From: a virus
IMG/VR virus record: IMGVR_UViG_3300032294_000234
Span: 1 to 27,601 of that record
DNA: 27,601 nt
Strand: one strand, 5' to 3'
The notes beneath the pieces are model-generated. The model was given only the letters and a program-made list of their open reading frames with translations. It was not told where the DNA came from and searched no databases. Both the position numbers and the translations under genes were made by a program. Shown here piece after piece: positions 20,288-27,601 of this stretch (its first letter is position 1; every line of letters starts with the position of its first letter).

Positions 20288-20436
20288 TGGAACACATGAA
20301 CCGCAAATTCAAAAAAGGCGACAGTTTACTAAGGCCACATCAAGAAACTACGCTCGAAAAGAATCAAAAAGCCCGCGAAAAGCGCAAGGCTATGTTGATG
20401 AAACACTTTAATAAGTTTGCGAAGGATATAGCTTAA
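20287..20436 (+). CDS. Small basic protein, 49 residues
   Basis: Starts at ATG 20287, overlapping the preceding stop (TAATG). The product, MEHMNRKFKKGDSLLRPHQE, continues with a strongly basic helix (EKNQKAREKRKAMLMKHFNK). It is the last of four small basic genes and is followed by a promoter. Coupling and composition support it; it is not recognised. Confidence 0.58.
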   Translation: MEHMNRKFKKGDSLLRPHQETTLEKNQKAREKRKAMLMKHFNKFAKDIA

Positions 20437-20477
20437 CTGTACAATTTAAGCATCATTAACTAATCACTTGGTTAACC
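20417..20477 (+). promoter_or_regulatory. Promoter upstream of the methyltransferase and packaging genes
   Basis: -35 TTGCGA (20417-20422), 17 bases, -10 TACAAT (20440-20445). An operator-like TTAAG-N4-ATTAA (20446-20459), one mismatch from the early operator, lies on the predicted start (about 20452). A GGTTAACC palindrome abuts the ATG at 20478 and no Shine-Dalgarno is evident, so translation of the next gene may be weak or regulated. It is a candidate late-operon promoter. Confidence 0.55.
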
Positions 20478-21662
20478 ATGCAAATACAAGAAGTCGCTGT
20501 AGAAGCGTTAATCCCTTACGCTAAGAACTCAAGAACCCACTCCGATGCACAAGTGGCGCAAATTGCCGCAAGCATTAAAGAGTTCGGGTGGACTAACCCA
20601 ATCCTGATTGACGGCACCAAAGGCATTATTGCCGGACATGGCAGGCTGATGGCCGCCCGCAAGCTGGGCTACAACAAGGTTCCGGTTATCCAGCTAAAGG
20701 ATATGACCGAAAGCCAAAAGAAGGCTTATGTCATTGCAGACAACCAGCTGGCTATGAACGCAGGCTGGGATATAGACTTATTAAAAATAGAGGTGGCCGA
20801 CTTGCAAGAGGACGGATTTGACCTTGAACTTCTAGGCTTTGATAACAAGATGCTGGACTCCTTGCTGGAGCCGGAGGTCAAAGACGGTTTAACGGACGAG
20901 GACGCTGTTCCTGAACTGCCAAAAGAACCCAAAACAAAGCTGGGCGACATCTATATCTTGGGTGAACACCGCCTGATGTGCGGGGATAGCACCAGCATTG
21001 ACGCTGTTGAGACCCTGACCGACGGTTTAGTGGATATATTGGTAACTGACCCACCGTACAACGTAGCGTACGAGGGTAAAACTAAAGAAGCCTTAACCAT
21101 TCAGAACGACTCTATGGGTGACGACGCTTTCCGTCAGTTCTTACGCGATGCATTTGTTGCGGCAGACGCAGTCATGAAACAGGGCGCGGTATTCTACATT
21201 TGGCACGCAGATTCCGAGGGATATAACTTTAGGGGCGCCTGTAAAGATGCCGGCTGGAAGGTGCGTCAATGCTTAATATGGGCAAAAGACAGTATGGTTA
21301 TGGGCAGGCAAGACTATCACTGGAAACACGAACCCTGCCTATATGGCTGGAAAGAGGGCGCCTCTCACCTTTGGGCGGCAGACCGTAAACAAACGACCAT
21401 CATTGAGTGCAAACGACCTAGGGTAAACGATATACACCCTACCATGAAGCCTGTGGAACTGATGGAATACCAAATCCTCAACAACACCAAAGGACAGGAC
21501 GTTGTGTTGGACTTATTTGGGGGTAGCGGCTCAACCCTTATTGCTTGCGAGAAAACCGGCAGGAAGGCCCGTTTAATGGAATTAGACCCCAAGTATTGCG
21601 ACGTCATCGTAAAGCGTTGGGAAGAATTCACAGGTAAGACTGCTGAACTTTCGGAGTTATAA
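20478..21662 (+). CDS. ParB-domain/DNA methyltransferase fusion
   Basis: A 394-residue fusion. Residues 1-90 are a ParB-type domain (IPYAKNSRTHSDAQVAQIAA, then AGHGRLMAARKLG); residues about 155-390 are a DNA amino-methyltransferase with the catalytic motif DPPY (191-194) before the SAM-binding motif LDLFGGSGST (344-353), the order of the beta class, probably N6-adenine. HPTMKPVELM joins the two. Such fusions are common in phages beside terminase. It abuts terS with no gap. It could mark genome DNA against host restriction or for packaging. No cognate restriction enzyme is seen. The recognition site cannot be predicted. Confidence 0.87.
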   Translation: MQIQEVAVEALIPYAKNSRTHSDAQVAQIAASIKEFGWTNPILIDGTKGIIAGHGRLMAARKLGYNKVPVIQLKDMTESQKKAYVIADNQLAMNAGWDIDLLKIEVADLQEDGFDLELLGFDNKMLDSLLEPEVKDGLTDEDAVPELPKEPKTKLGDIYILGEHRLMCGDSTSIDAVETLTDGLVDILVTDPPYNVAYEGKTKEALTIQNDSMGDDAFRQFLRDAFVAADAVMKQGAVFYIWHADSEGYNFRGACKDAGWKVRQCLIWAKDSMVMGRQDYHWKHEPCLYGWKEGASHLWAADRKQTTIIECKRPRVNDIHPTMKPVELMEYQILNNTKGQDVVLDLFGGSGSTLIACEKTGRKARLMELDPKYCDVIVKRWEEFTGKTAELSEL

Positions 21663-21992
21663 ATGGCACAAGGTAAAACGCACGTTCCTACAAAAGATAG
21701 CAGGGAAACCGCCAAGCGCTTATCTGCGTTGGGTGTTCCACATGAGGACATAGCCACAAGGCTAAAAATTAGCGCCGACACGCTGGTCAAGTATTACAAA
21801 GAAGAACTTGATGAGGGCAGGATTGATGCCAACGCGGCTATTGCAGGCACCCTGTTCCAACAGGCTAAAAAGGGTAATACTGCGGCGGCAATCTTTTGGT
21901 TAAAGACTCGCGCCCGCTGGAAGGAAACTCAGGTCAACGAGGTGTCCGGTGCAGACGGTGGCGAGATAAAGATTTCATGGGCAGATGCCTAA
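21663..21992 (+). CDS. Terminase small subunit
   Basis: A 109-residue protein with an N-terminal helix-turn-helix-like region (RLSALGVPHEDIATRLKISADTL continued by VKYYKEEL), fitting the DNA-recognition domain that finds the packaging start. The following helix AAIAGTLFQQAKKGNTAAAIFW and KTRARWKE are typical of small terminase subunits of this phage group. The ATG abuts the methyltransferase stop with GGAG just upstream, and the gene overlaps terL by eight bases. No pac or cos site could be located. Confidence 0.82.
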   Translation: MAQGKTHVPTKDSRETAKRLSALGVPHEDIATRLKISADTLVKYYKEELDEGRIDANAAIAGTLFQQAKKGNTAAAIFWLKTRARWKETQVNEVSGADGGEIKISWADA

Positions 21993-23325
21993 TATCAAGC
22001 TAAAGTATCGTCCGCGCCCAATATTTGAGGACTTTCACAAACGCAATCAACGCTGGGCAGTTATCGTGGCTCACCGCCGCGCAGGAAAGACTGTCGCTTG
22101 TATCAACGAATTAATCGTCAAAGCTCTGCTAGAAAAGAAGCCACAAGCAAGGTATGCCTATATAGCGCCATACTATGCCCAAGCCAAAACCATCGCTTTT
22201 GACTATTTGATGCAGTTTTCTGAGCCTTTTAGGAAGCGCCACAACGTGTCGGAACTGTGGGTGGAATTGGTCAATGGGGCGCGAATCAGGCTGTTTGGTG
22301 CCGACAACCCTGATGCCCTGCGGGGTTTATACCTTGATGGGCTTATTTTGGACGAATACGCAGATATGAAGCCCAGCGTGTGGGGTAGCGTCCTAAGACC
22401 CTTACTTTCAGACCGTATGGGTTGGGCTGTATTTATTGGAACTCCAAAGGGCCACAACGCGTTCTACGACGTGTATCAATATGCCAGCTTGCATGGTGCG
22501 GATTGGTTCTGCAAAACTCTGCGTGCCAGCCAAACTAACATCATTGCCCAGCCTGAATTAGACGACGCTTTGAAGTCCATGACGGTCGACCAATACCAGC
22601 AAGAGTTCGAGTGTTCATTTGAGGCCGCCATTCTTGGGGCTATATTTGGTACAGAACTGCGTCTTATTACTGATGCCGGCAGGATTACCAAGGTTGAGCC
22701 TGACCCTATGTTTCCGGTTCATACCGCTTGGGACTTGGGCTTTAACGATGCCACAGCAATATGGTGGTATCAGGTCGTTCATGGTGAGATACGCGTGCTG
22801 GACTACCATGAGGCGCATGGCCAACCCATCGTTTACTATGCCAATCAAATCAAGGAGCGACCATACGAATATGGCACGCATTGGTTACCGCACGACGCAA
22901 GAGCCAAGACCTTGGCAAGTGGTGGCAAGTCAATAATTGAACAATTAATTGACAAATTACCCCAAAAAAGTGGAAATTTGTTTAAAATAGTTCCAAATCT
23001 GTCACTTCAAGACGGTATTCAAGCAGCGCGTATGGCATTAGCCCGCACTTGGTTTGATGGAATGAAGTGTCAAGAGGGGATTGAATGCTTGCGGCAATAC
23101 CAAAGGGAATACGATGAAGATAAAAAAGTATTTCGTGACAAGCCTAGACACGATTGGACGAGTCATGGAGCAGATGCTTTTAGGATGCTTTCTATTGCTT
23201 GGCGAGATGAAACTGAAATTGAAAAGCAAAATCAACCGCTTAAAGGTTTATTTGTTGGACAGACGGACGTAACCCTTGAAGAAATGTGGCGAAGCACACC
23301 TAAGACTACTCACCAAAGGTATTAA
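21985..23325 (+). CDS. terL: Terminase large subunit
   Basis: A 446-residue packaging motor. The ATPase domain has a Walker A-like AHRRAGKT (30-36) and a Walker B LILDEYAD (Asp123, Glu124), with the coupling motif in FIGTPKGHN. The C-terminal nuclease domain opens with TAWDLGFNDATAIWW (Asp250, Asp255), and a late DWTSHGADAFR is the final acidic motif. It is full length and follows terS directly, with portal three bases downstream. It pumps DNA into the head and cuts the concatemer; whether by headful or at cos ends cannot be told here. Confidence 0.95.
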   Translation: MPNIKLKYRPRPIFEDFHKRNQRWAVIVAHRRAGKTVACINELIVKALLEKKPQARYAYIAPYYAQAKTIAFDYLMQFSEPFRKRHNVSELWVELVNGARIRLFGADNPDALRGLYLDGLILDEYADMKPSVWGSVLRPLLSDRMGWAVFIGTPKGHNAFYDVYQYASLHGADWFCKTLRASQTNIIAQPELDDALKSMTVDQYQQEFECSFEAAILGAIFGTELRLITDAGRITKVEPDPMFPVHTAWDLGFNDATAIWWYQVVHGEIRVLDYHEAHGQPIVYYANQIKERPYEYGTHWLPHDARAKTLASGGKSIIEQLIDKLPQKSGNLFKIVPNLSLQDGIQAARMALARTWFDGMKCQEGIECLRQYQREYDEDKKVFRDKPRHDWTSHGADAFRMLSIAWRDETEIEKQNQPLKGLFVGQTDVTLEEMWRSTPKTTHQRY

Positions 23326-23327
23326 AT

Positions 23328-25607
23328 ATGAATGACACTCTGAATAAGACCTACGAGGATTGGTATAACACCATCGCCCAATATGACAAGGCTTTCAGGG
23401 AGTGGGAGGCAAGAGTTCCCCGAATCATTAAGCGTTATCGTGATGACAGCCGTACCCGTAACAACCCAAATGCTCGCTTTAATATTCTTTGGTCTAACGT
23501 CCAAGTCATTAAGCCAGCCATCTTTGCCCGCTTGCCACGTCCAGACGTAAGCCGCCGGTTTAGAGATAACGACCCAATCGCCCGCGTTGCATCGATGATG
23601 CTTGAGCGTGCCTTGGAATATGAGATTGAGCATTACAGCGACTACAAGTCCGCTATGGACAACGCTGTATTCGACCGTTTGCTCGGTGGACGCGGAACCG
23701 CATGGGTTCGTTACGAGCCACATATTGTTGCAGAGCAAAACGATTACAACTCCGGTTTGGCTGGTCAAGACGTAGGCAACGGAGTGCAAATAACGGAGGA
23801 TGCGGATGAAGCCGAGACGGAAGACGCTGAATTGGTGGAATCGCAGGAACGCATTGAGTATGAGTGCGCCCCTGTTGATTACGTTCATTGGCGCGACTTT
23901 GGCCATACTGTTGGTCGTACTTGGGAAGAAGTAACCGCTGTTTGGCGCAAGGTTTACATGAGCCGCCAAGCCTTAATCGACCGGTTTGGTGAAGAGGTCG
24001 GCGGCAAGATACCGCTTGACACCAAGCCTGAGTCGGACAAGTGGGCAAACAAACAAATGACTGCCGAGCATTACCAAGCCTGTATTTATGAGATTTGGGA
24101 TAAAGAGCAGGGTAAGGTCTTTTGGATTAGCAAGTCGATGGGTGAGATTCTTGACGAAAAGGACGACCCGCTACAGCTAGAAGGTTTCTTTCCATGCCCC
24201 AAGCCAATATACGCTACGCTCACCACTGACAGCTTAGAGCCGGTTCCTGACTTTGTTTTATACCAAGACCAAGCCAAGCAATTAGACACGCTGGCAGACC
24301 GCATTGACGGCCTTGTGAACGCTTTGCGTGTTCGCGGTGTGTATGACGCATCCGAATCCAGCCTTGCCCGCCTGTTCTCTGAGGGCGAAAACAACGCGCT
24401 GATACCGGTCAAGAACTGGCAAGCCTTTGCTGAAAAGCAGGGTATGAAGGGCGCGATTGACCTGATTGACCTTGCACCGTTTGCCCAAGCATTACAGATG
24501 GCTTACCAAGCAATGGAGCAAGTTAAGGGTCAAATCTACGAGATTATGGGTATCGCCGACATCCAGCGTGGTCAAACCGACCCCAATGAGACGCTAGGCG
24601 CCCAAATTATTAAGTCGAACAATGCTGCCGGACGTCTAAAGACCATGCAACACGCGGTCGTGGACTTTGCTACCGACTTGTTGCGTATTAAGGCACAGAT
24701 TATCTGCAAGCACTTCACCGAAGACACTATCGTCAAGATTAGCGGTGCAATGCAGTTAAGCCCGCAAGACCAACAGTTAATTCCACAGGCTTTAGCCCTG
24801 TTAAAAGACGAGCCAGCTAAGAACTTCCGCGTTGAGGTGACTAGCGACTCCATGATTTATCAGGACGAGCAACAAGAGAAAGCCGACCGCATTCAGTTCT
24901 TGTCAGCTGTCAGTCAATTTATGAACCAAGCGTTGCCAATTGCAACCACCGCGCCCGAACTGACCCCGCTTTTGATGGAAATGTTGAAGTTTGGTGTTAC
25001 TGCGTTTAAGGCTGGTAAGGGTATGGAAGGCCTCATTGATGAGACCGCCGACCAGTTCAGAAACCAAGCCAAGGCACAAATGGGGCAACCCAAGCCACCG
25101 CCACCTGAGGTTCAGAAGATACAGGCTCAAACCCAAGCCAAGATGCAGGAAATGCAGATGTCCGTCCAGCTTGAACAGCAGAAGATGGCCGCACAGATGG
25201 AAATGGAAAAAGCTAAACAAGAGTATCAAGCCCAAGAGAATCAGCTTAAGTTCCAGCTTGAAGAGCAACGCAATGCTCAAGACCGCGAAATGGAAATGAA
25301 ACTGGCTCAAATGAAGATGATGACCGAGCGCAATACCCAATTGTTGCTGGCTTACATCAACAACGGTGCCAAGATAGAAACAGCACGAATCAGCGCCGGA
25401 GTGGATAGCGGTGAGGGCATTGCAGAAAGCTACGACATGGACGAAGATATGGTCAAAGCTATGGAACACCCACTTGCACCTATTGCCAACGCAATCGCCC
25501 AAGGCAACCAAGAAATGACTGCCACGCTTGGGGCATTGATTGAGCGTTTAAATCAACCCAAACAAGTCGTTCGTGACCAAAACGGTAAAATCATAGGAGT
25601 TCAATAA
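23328..25607 (+). CDS. Portal protein, P22-type
   Basis: A 759-residue protein that forms the dodecameric DNA channel at one head vertex. It starts with a helical wing domain and RFNILWSNVQVIKPAIFARLPRP-type sequence typical of P22-like portals, followed by AVFDRLLGGRGTAWVRY and DFVLYQDQAKQLDTLADRID. The last 170 residues include a Q/E/M-rich coiled coil (about 580-680, for example QEMQMSVQLEQQKMAAQME), consistent with the long helical barrel of P22 portal. It lies between terL and structural genes, one overlapping base with the next start (TAATG). The acidic loop near residue 160-170 (EDADEAETEDAELVESQE) is variable in this family. Confidence 0.93.
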   Translation: MNDTLNKTYEDWYNTIAQYDKAFREWEARVPRIIKRYRDDSRTRNNPNARFNILWSNVQVIKPAIFARLPRPDVSRRFRDNDPIARVASMMLERALEYEIEHYSDYKSAMDNAVFDRLLGGRGTAWVRYEPHIVAEQNDYNSGLAGQDVGNGVQITEDADEAETEDAELVESQERIEYECAPVDYVHWRDFGHTVGRTWEEVTAVWRKVYMSRQALIDRFGEEVGGKIPLDTKPESDKWANKQMTAEHYQACIYEIWDKEQGKVFWISKSMGEILDEKDDPLQLEGFFPCPKPIYATLTTDSLEPVPDFVLYQDQAKQLDTLADRIDGLVNALRVRGVYDASESSLARLFSEGENNALIPVKNWQAFAEKQGMKGAIDLIDLAPFAQALQMAYQAMEQVKGQIYEIMGIADIQRGQTDPNETLGAQIIKSNNAAGRLKTMQHAVVDFATDLLRIKAQIICKHFTEDTIVKISGAMQLSPQDQQLIPQALALLKDEPAKNFRVEVTSDSMIYQDEQQEKADRIQFLSAVSQFMNQALPIATTAPELTPLLMEMLKFGVTAFKAGKGMEGLIDETADQFRNQAKAQMGQPKPPPPEVQKIQAQTQAKMQEMQMSVQLEQQKMAAQMEMEKAKQEYQAQENQLKFQLEEQRNAQDREMEMKLAQMKMMTERNTQLLLAYINNGAKIETARISAGVDSGEGIAESYDMDEDMVKAMEHPLAPIANAIAQGNQEMTATLGALIERLNQPKQVVRDQNGKIIGVQ

Positions 25608-26011
25608 TGCCAACCAACCTCAAATATTCCAACGGAACGCGAAACGCACAGCAGGTGGGTTTGATTACCTACGCAGGGTCGGGCGCGAAGATTAACATTT
25701 ATTCCGGTAGCCAGCCTGCTAACGCAAACACTGCAATATCAGGGCAAACCTTACTTGTTACCCTGACGATTAGCGGTTCGTTTGGTACGGACAGCAACGG
25801 AACGATTACTTTGTCGACTGTAACCAACGGAACAGCTGTTGCAACCGGCACAGCATCGTTCTTTCGGATTACCCAGTCGGACAATACAACGGTGGTTATG
25901 GACGGTTCTGTGGCTACCAGCGATGCCGATTTAGTCTTAAACAATACAAGTATTGCAACCGGTCAAGTCGTAAGCATTTCCGCAGGAACCATCATCCGAG
26001 CCAACCAATAA
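25607..26011 (+). CDS. Beta-rich structural protein of unknown role
   Basis: A 134-residue protein of short strands and T/S/G/A-rich loops: QVGLITYAGSGAKINIYSG, then LLVTLTISGSFGTDSNG and SFFRITQSDNTTVVMDGS. No signal peptide or membrane helix. It begins on the base shared with the portal stop. Small proteins of this sort follow portals in phages of this group and are often labelled structural. It may be a fibre- or collar-attached subunit; this is inferred from composition and place. Confidence 0.6.
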   Translation: MPTNLKYSNGTRNAQQVGLITYAGSGAKINIYSGSQPANANTAISGQTLLVTLTISGSFGTDSNGTITLSTVTNGTAVATGTASFFRITQSDNTTVVMDGSVATSDADLVLNNTSIATGQVVSISAGTIIRANQ

Positions 26012-26020
26012 GGATAAATT

Positions 26021-27454
26021 ATGGCTTTAGTCCTTAAAGACAGGGTCAAAGAAACGACCACAACGGTCGGGACTGGCTCGTTTGCGCTTGCTGGTGCGGT
26101 GACCGGATACGACTCTTTTGGTCAAATCGGGTCAGGAAACACCACATACTATGCGGTTTACCTTGATGGCGGCTCGGAATGGGAGGTTGGCATCGGTACT
26201 TATACCGCGCCCAGCACGCTTTCCCGCGATACTATCTTGGCATCGAGCAATTCAGGGTCAATCGTCACCTTTTCTGCTGGTCAGAAGACCATTTGGTGCG
26301 ACTATCCTGCTGGTAAGGCTGTATATACCGACGCAAGCGGCTCGATTAGCCAAACGATTGTCAATATTTCGGGCATTACAGGCGACATTTCGACCCCTGA
26401 TTCCATTACTTTTGACACAACTGCCGCAGAAGCCTCTGCAACCGGTAAGTTATTTTGGGATGATGGCGACGGAGTCCTCTCAAACGGTCTAAAAGGCGGC
26501 AACGTCACGCTACAAATAGGAACGCAGGAGTTTGCCCGCGTTTATAACGACAGCGGCACGACCTTAACCAAGGGGCAGGCGGTCTATATTTCAGGCGCAC
26601 AGGGCAACCGCGTAGCTGTCAAGCTGGCAAGAGCCGATGTTGAGGCTACATCCTTTGGAACCATCGGTTTGGTCGCTGAAACCATGACCAGTGGTGCAGA
26701 AGGTTTCATTATCGTATCGGGCGCCCTGTACAAGTTAAATACATCCGGTCTTGTGGCCGGCGCAACCGTTTATTTGTCGCCAACCACTGCGGGCGCGGTC
26801 ACCACGACTAAACCCCAAGCACCTGACCAGCTTGTCGTTATCGGCTGGGTGGAGCGGGTTAATAACATAGTCGGTTCAATCTACGTCAAGATTGATAACG
26901 GTTACGAACTAGACGAACTGCATGACGTCCGAATAACCAGCCCACAAAGCGGCAACGTCCTGATTTATGATGCCAGCACAACTCCTGTGGGTGTGTGGAA
27001 GAACGCAAACCTAACCGATGGCACCGGCATTACGATTACCGAGGGCGCAGGGTCAGTTACCATCACAAACGCTGGGGTCACCCAAGCAACAGCCGGAACC
27101 GGAATATCGGTATCAAGCGGCACTGGTAACGTCACAATTACCAACACCGCGCCCGACCAAACGGTTGCCTTGACTGCTGGCACCGGAATCAGTATCAGCG
27201 GAACATATCCTAACTTTACGATTACAAACGCTGGTGTTACACAGTTAACCGGAACCGCTAACCAAATAACGGTGTCGGCCAGCACAGGAAGTATTACCTT
27301 AAGTCTGCCTGCCACTATTAACGTCAACATCAGTGGCAACGCGGCAACGGTAACAAACGGAGTTTATACAACAGGAAGTTATGCCGACCCTACTTGGATA
27401 ACTAGCCTTGCCGGTAGTAAAATCACAGGAACAATCGATGGCGGTAGTTTTTAA
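26021..27454 (+). CDS. Tail-fibre-like structural protein with beta repeats
   Basis: A 477-residue protein. The N-terminal 90 residues are an attachment-type domain (YDSFGQIGSGNTTYYAVYLD, TLSRDTILASSNSG) that recurs at the start of phage fibre-like proteins. The middle (170-300) contains FARVYNDSGTTLTKGQAVYI and a GWVERVNNIVGSIYVKID block typical of fibre stalk domains. The last 140 residues repeat AGTGI-V/I-S-G---TITN, a beta-prism-like module. It ends AGSKITGTIDGGSF with no S74 or other chaperone domain. The next gene starts 12 bases later and is another fibre-type protein. Host-range role is likely but inferred. Confidence 0.7.
   Translation: MALVLKDRVKETTTTVGTGSFALAGAVTGYDSFGQIGSGNTTYYAVYLDGGSEWEVGIGTYTAPSTLSRDTILASSNSGSIVTFSAGQKTIWCDYPAGKAVYTDASGSISQTIVNISGITGDISTPDSITFDTTAAEASATGKLFWDDGDGVLSNGLKGGNVTLQIGTQEFARVYNDSGTTLTKGQAVYISGAQGNRVAVKLARADVEATSFGTIGLVAETMTSGAEGFIIVSGALYKLNTSGLVAGATVYLSPTTAGAVTTTKPQAPDQLVVIGWVERVNNIVGSIYVKIDNGYELDELHDVRITSPQSGNVLIYDASTTPVGVWKNANLTDGTGITITEGAGSVTITNAGVTQATAGTGISVSSGTGNVTITNTAPDQTVALTAGTGISISGTYPNFTITNAGVTQLTGTANQITVSASTGSITLSLPATINVNISGNAATVTNGVYTTGSYADPTWITSLAGSKITGTIDGGSF
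27018..27245 (+). repeat. Three imperfect repeats in the fibre-like gene
   Basis: The encoded motif GTGI-I/V-S/T...G-V/F-TITN(AGVTQ) occurs three times at intervals of about 24-28 residues, with near-identical stretches such as ACAAACGCTGG at DNA level. Such repeats are common in fibres and do not show the A-to-N pattern of mutagenic retrohoming. Confidence 0.6.
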
Positions 27455-27466
27455 AGGAAATTAGAT

Positions 27467-27601
27467 ATGCCAACAACCATTAAGCTAAAAAACAGCGTAA
27501 CGACTACAAATGCCCCAAGTTCATTGGCGCAGGGTGAAGTCGCTATTAACATTACCGATAAAAAGGTATGGGTGGGAAATGCCGCCACAACCCCAATTCA
27601 A
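27467..27601 (+). CDS. Fibre-type protein, 3'-truncated by the window
   Basis: Only the first 45 residues are visible. The start, MPTTIKLKNSVTTTNAPSSL then AQGEVAINITDKKVWVGN, is the common N-terminal motif of phage tail-fibre and baseplate-attached proteins (LA-GE-A-N--D--VYVG). An AAAGGAAA ribosome site lies 12 bases after the previous stop. The gene would continue beyond the window. The family of the distal part cannot be told. Confidence 0.7.
   Translation, partial: MPTTIKLKNSVTTTNAPSSLAQGEVAINITDKKVWVGNAATTPIQ

Noticed and set aside
27018-27245. Possible diversity-generating retroelement target in the fibre-like gene
   Set aside because: The repeats are ordinary fibre repeats; no reverse transcriptase, template repeat or adenine-biased variation is seen in the window.

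Overview
This window is part of a tailed double-stranded DNA phage or prophage-like genome with a short-tail, P22-like morphogenesis module (Caudoviricetes, podovirus type). The evidence is a P22-type portal, a coat protein, a gp4-like adaptor, a gp10-like nozzle/stabilisation protein, and a run of Q/A-rich ejection-type proteins in place of a tape measure and sheath. A bacterial host with Gram-negative traits is suggested by sigma70-like promoters, a GH19 endolysin behind several holin candidates, and a phage SSB ending in the DDEIPF tip that docks SSB-interacting proteins. Moderate GC and resemblance to phages of freshwater Betaproteobacteria fit, but the host cannot be fixed from the sequence.

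Layout. (1) 1-10205, rightward: 5'-truncated major capsid protein, a small head protein, an intrinsic terminator, a coiled-coil protein, adaptor, nozzle, GNAT-like protein, S74-domain protein, three ejection-type proteins and a stand-alone fibre-anchor domain. (2) 10216-11812, rightward lysis cassette: three membrane proteins and a GH19 endolysin. (3) 11774-15235, leftward early genes in two operons. The distal one encodes three small proteins; the proximal one encodes two unknown proteins, a DNA-binding SSB, an unknown protein and a RecB/Cas4-like exonuclease. (4) 15236-16066, control region: divergent promoters, a YdaS/Cro-like repressor gene that appears to be leaderless, a candidate structured RNA and a further gene-free structured stretch. 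(5) 16067-19257, rightward early genes: a secreted protein, tiny proteins, a replication-associated protein, three nucleases (PD-(D/E)XK-like, Ref-like, RusA) and a SAM methyltransferase. (6) 19286-20436: a DUF5856-like helical protein and four small basic proteins. (7) 20478-27601: ParB-methyltransferase fusion, TerS, TerL, portal, a beta-rich protein and fibre-like proteins, the last one truncated by the window end.

How it works together. Three early promoters, two leftward and one rightward, are built alike. Each has an upstream CTATAARTA element, a TTAAG-N4-CTTAA operator near the -10 box, and a leader of 34-36 nt that opens at the predicted +1 with a 5-bp hairpin and ends in a GAAAGG-type Shine-Dalgarno. 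A fourth copy of the operator covers the -10 and start codon of the repressor gene. The simplest reading is one repressor shutting off recombination/replication genes in both directions and its own gene. The recombination set (exonuclease, SSB, Ref-like, RusA) with no polymerase or helicase visible suggests host-dependent replication with recombination. The missing scaffold and rest of the fibre genes would fall between the window end and the capsid gene at its start, so the window is probably most of a circularly permuted genome.
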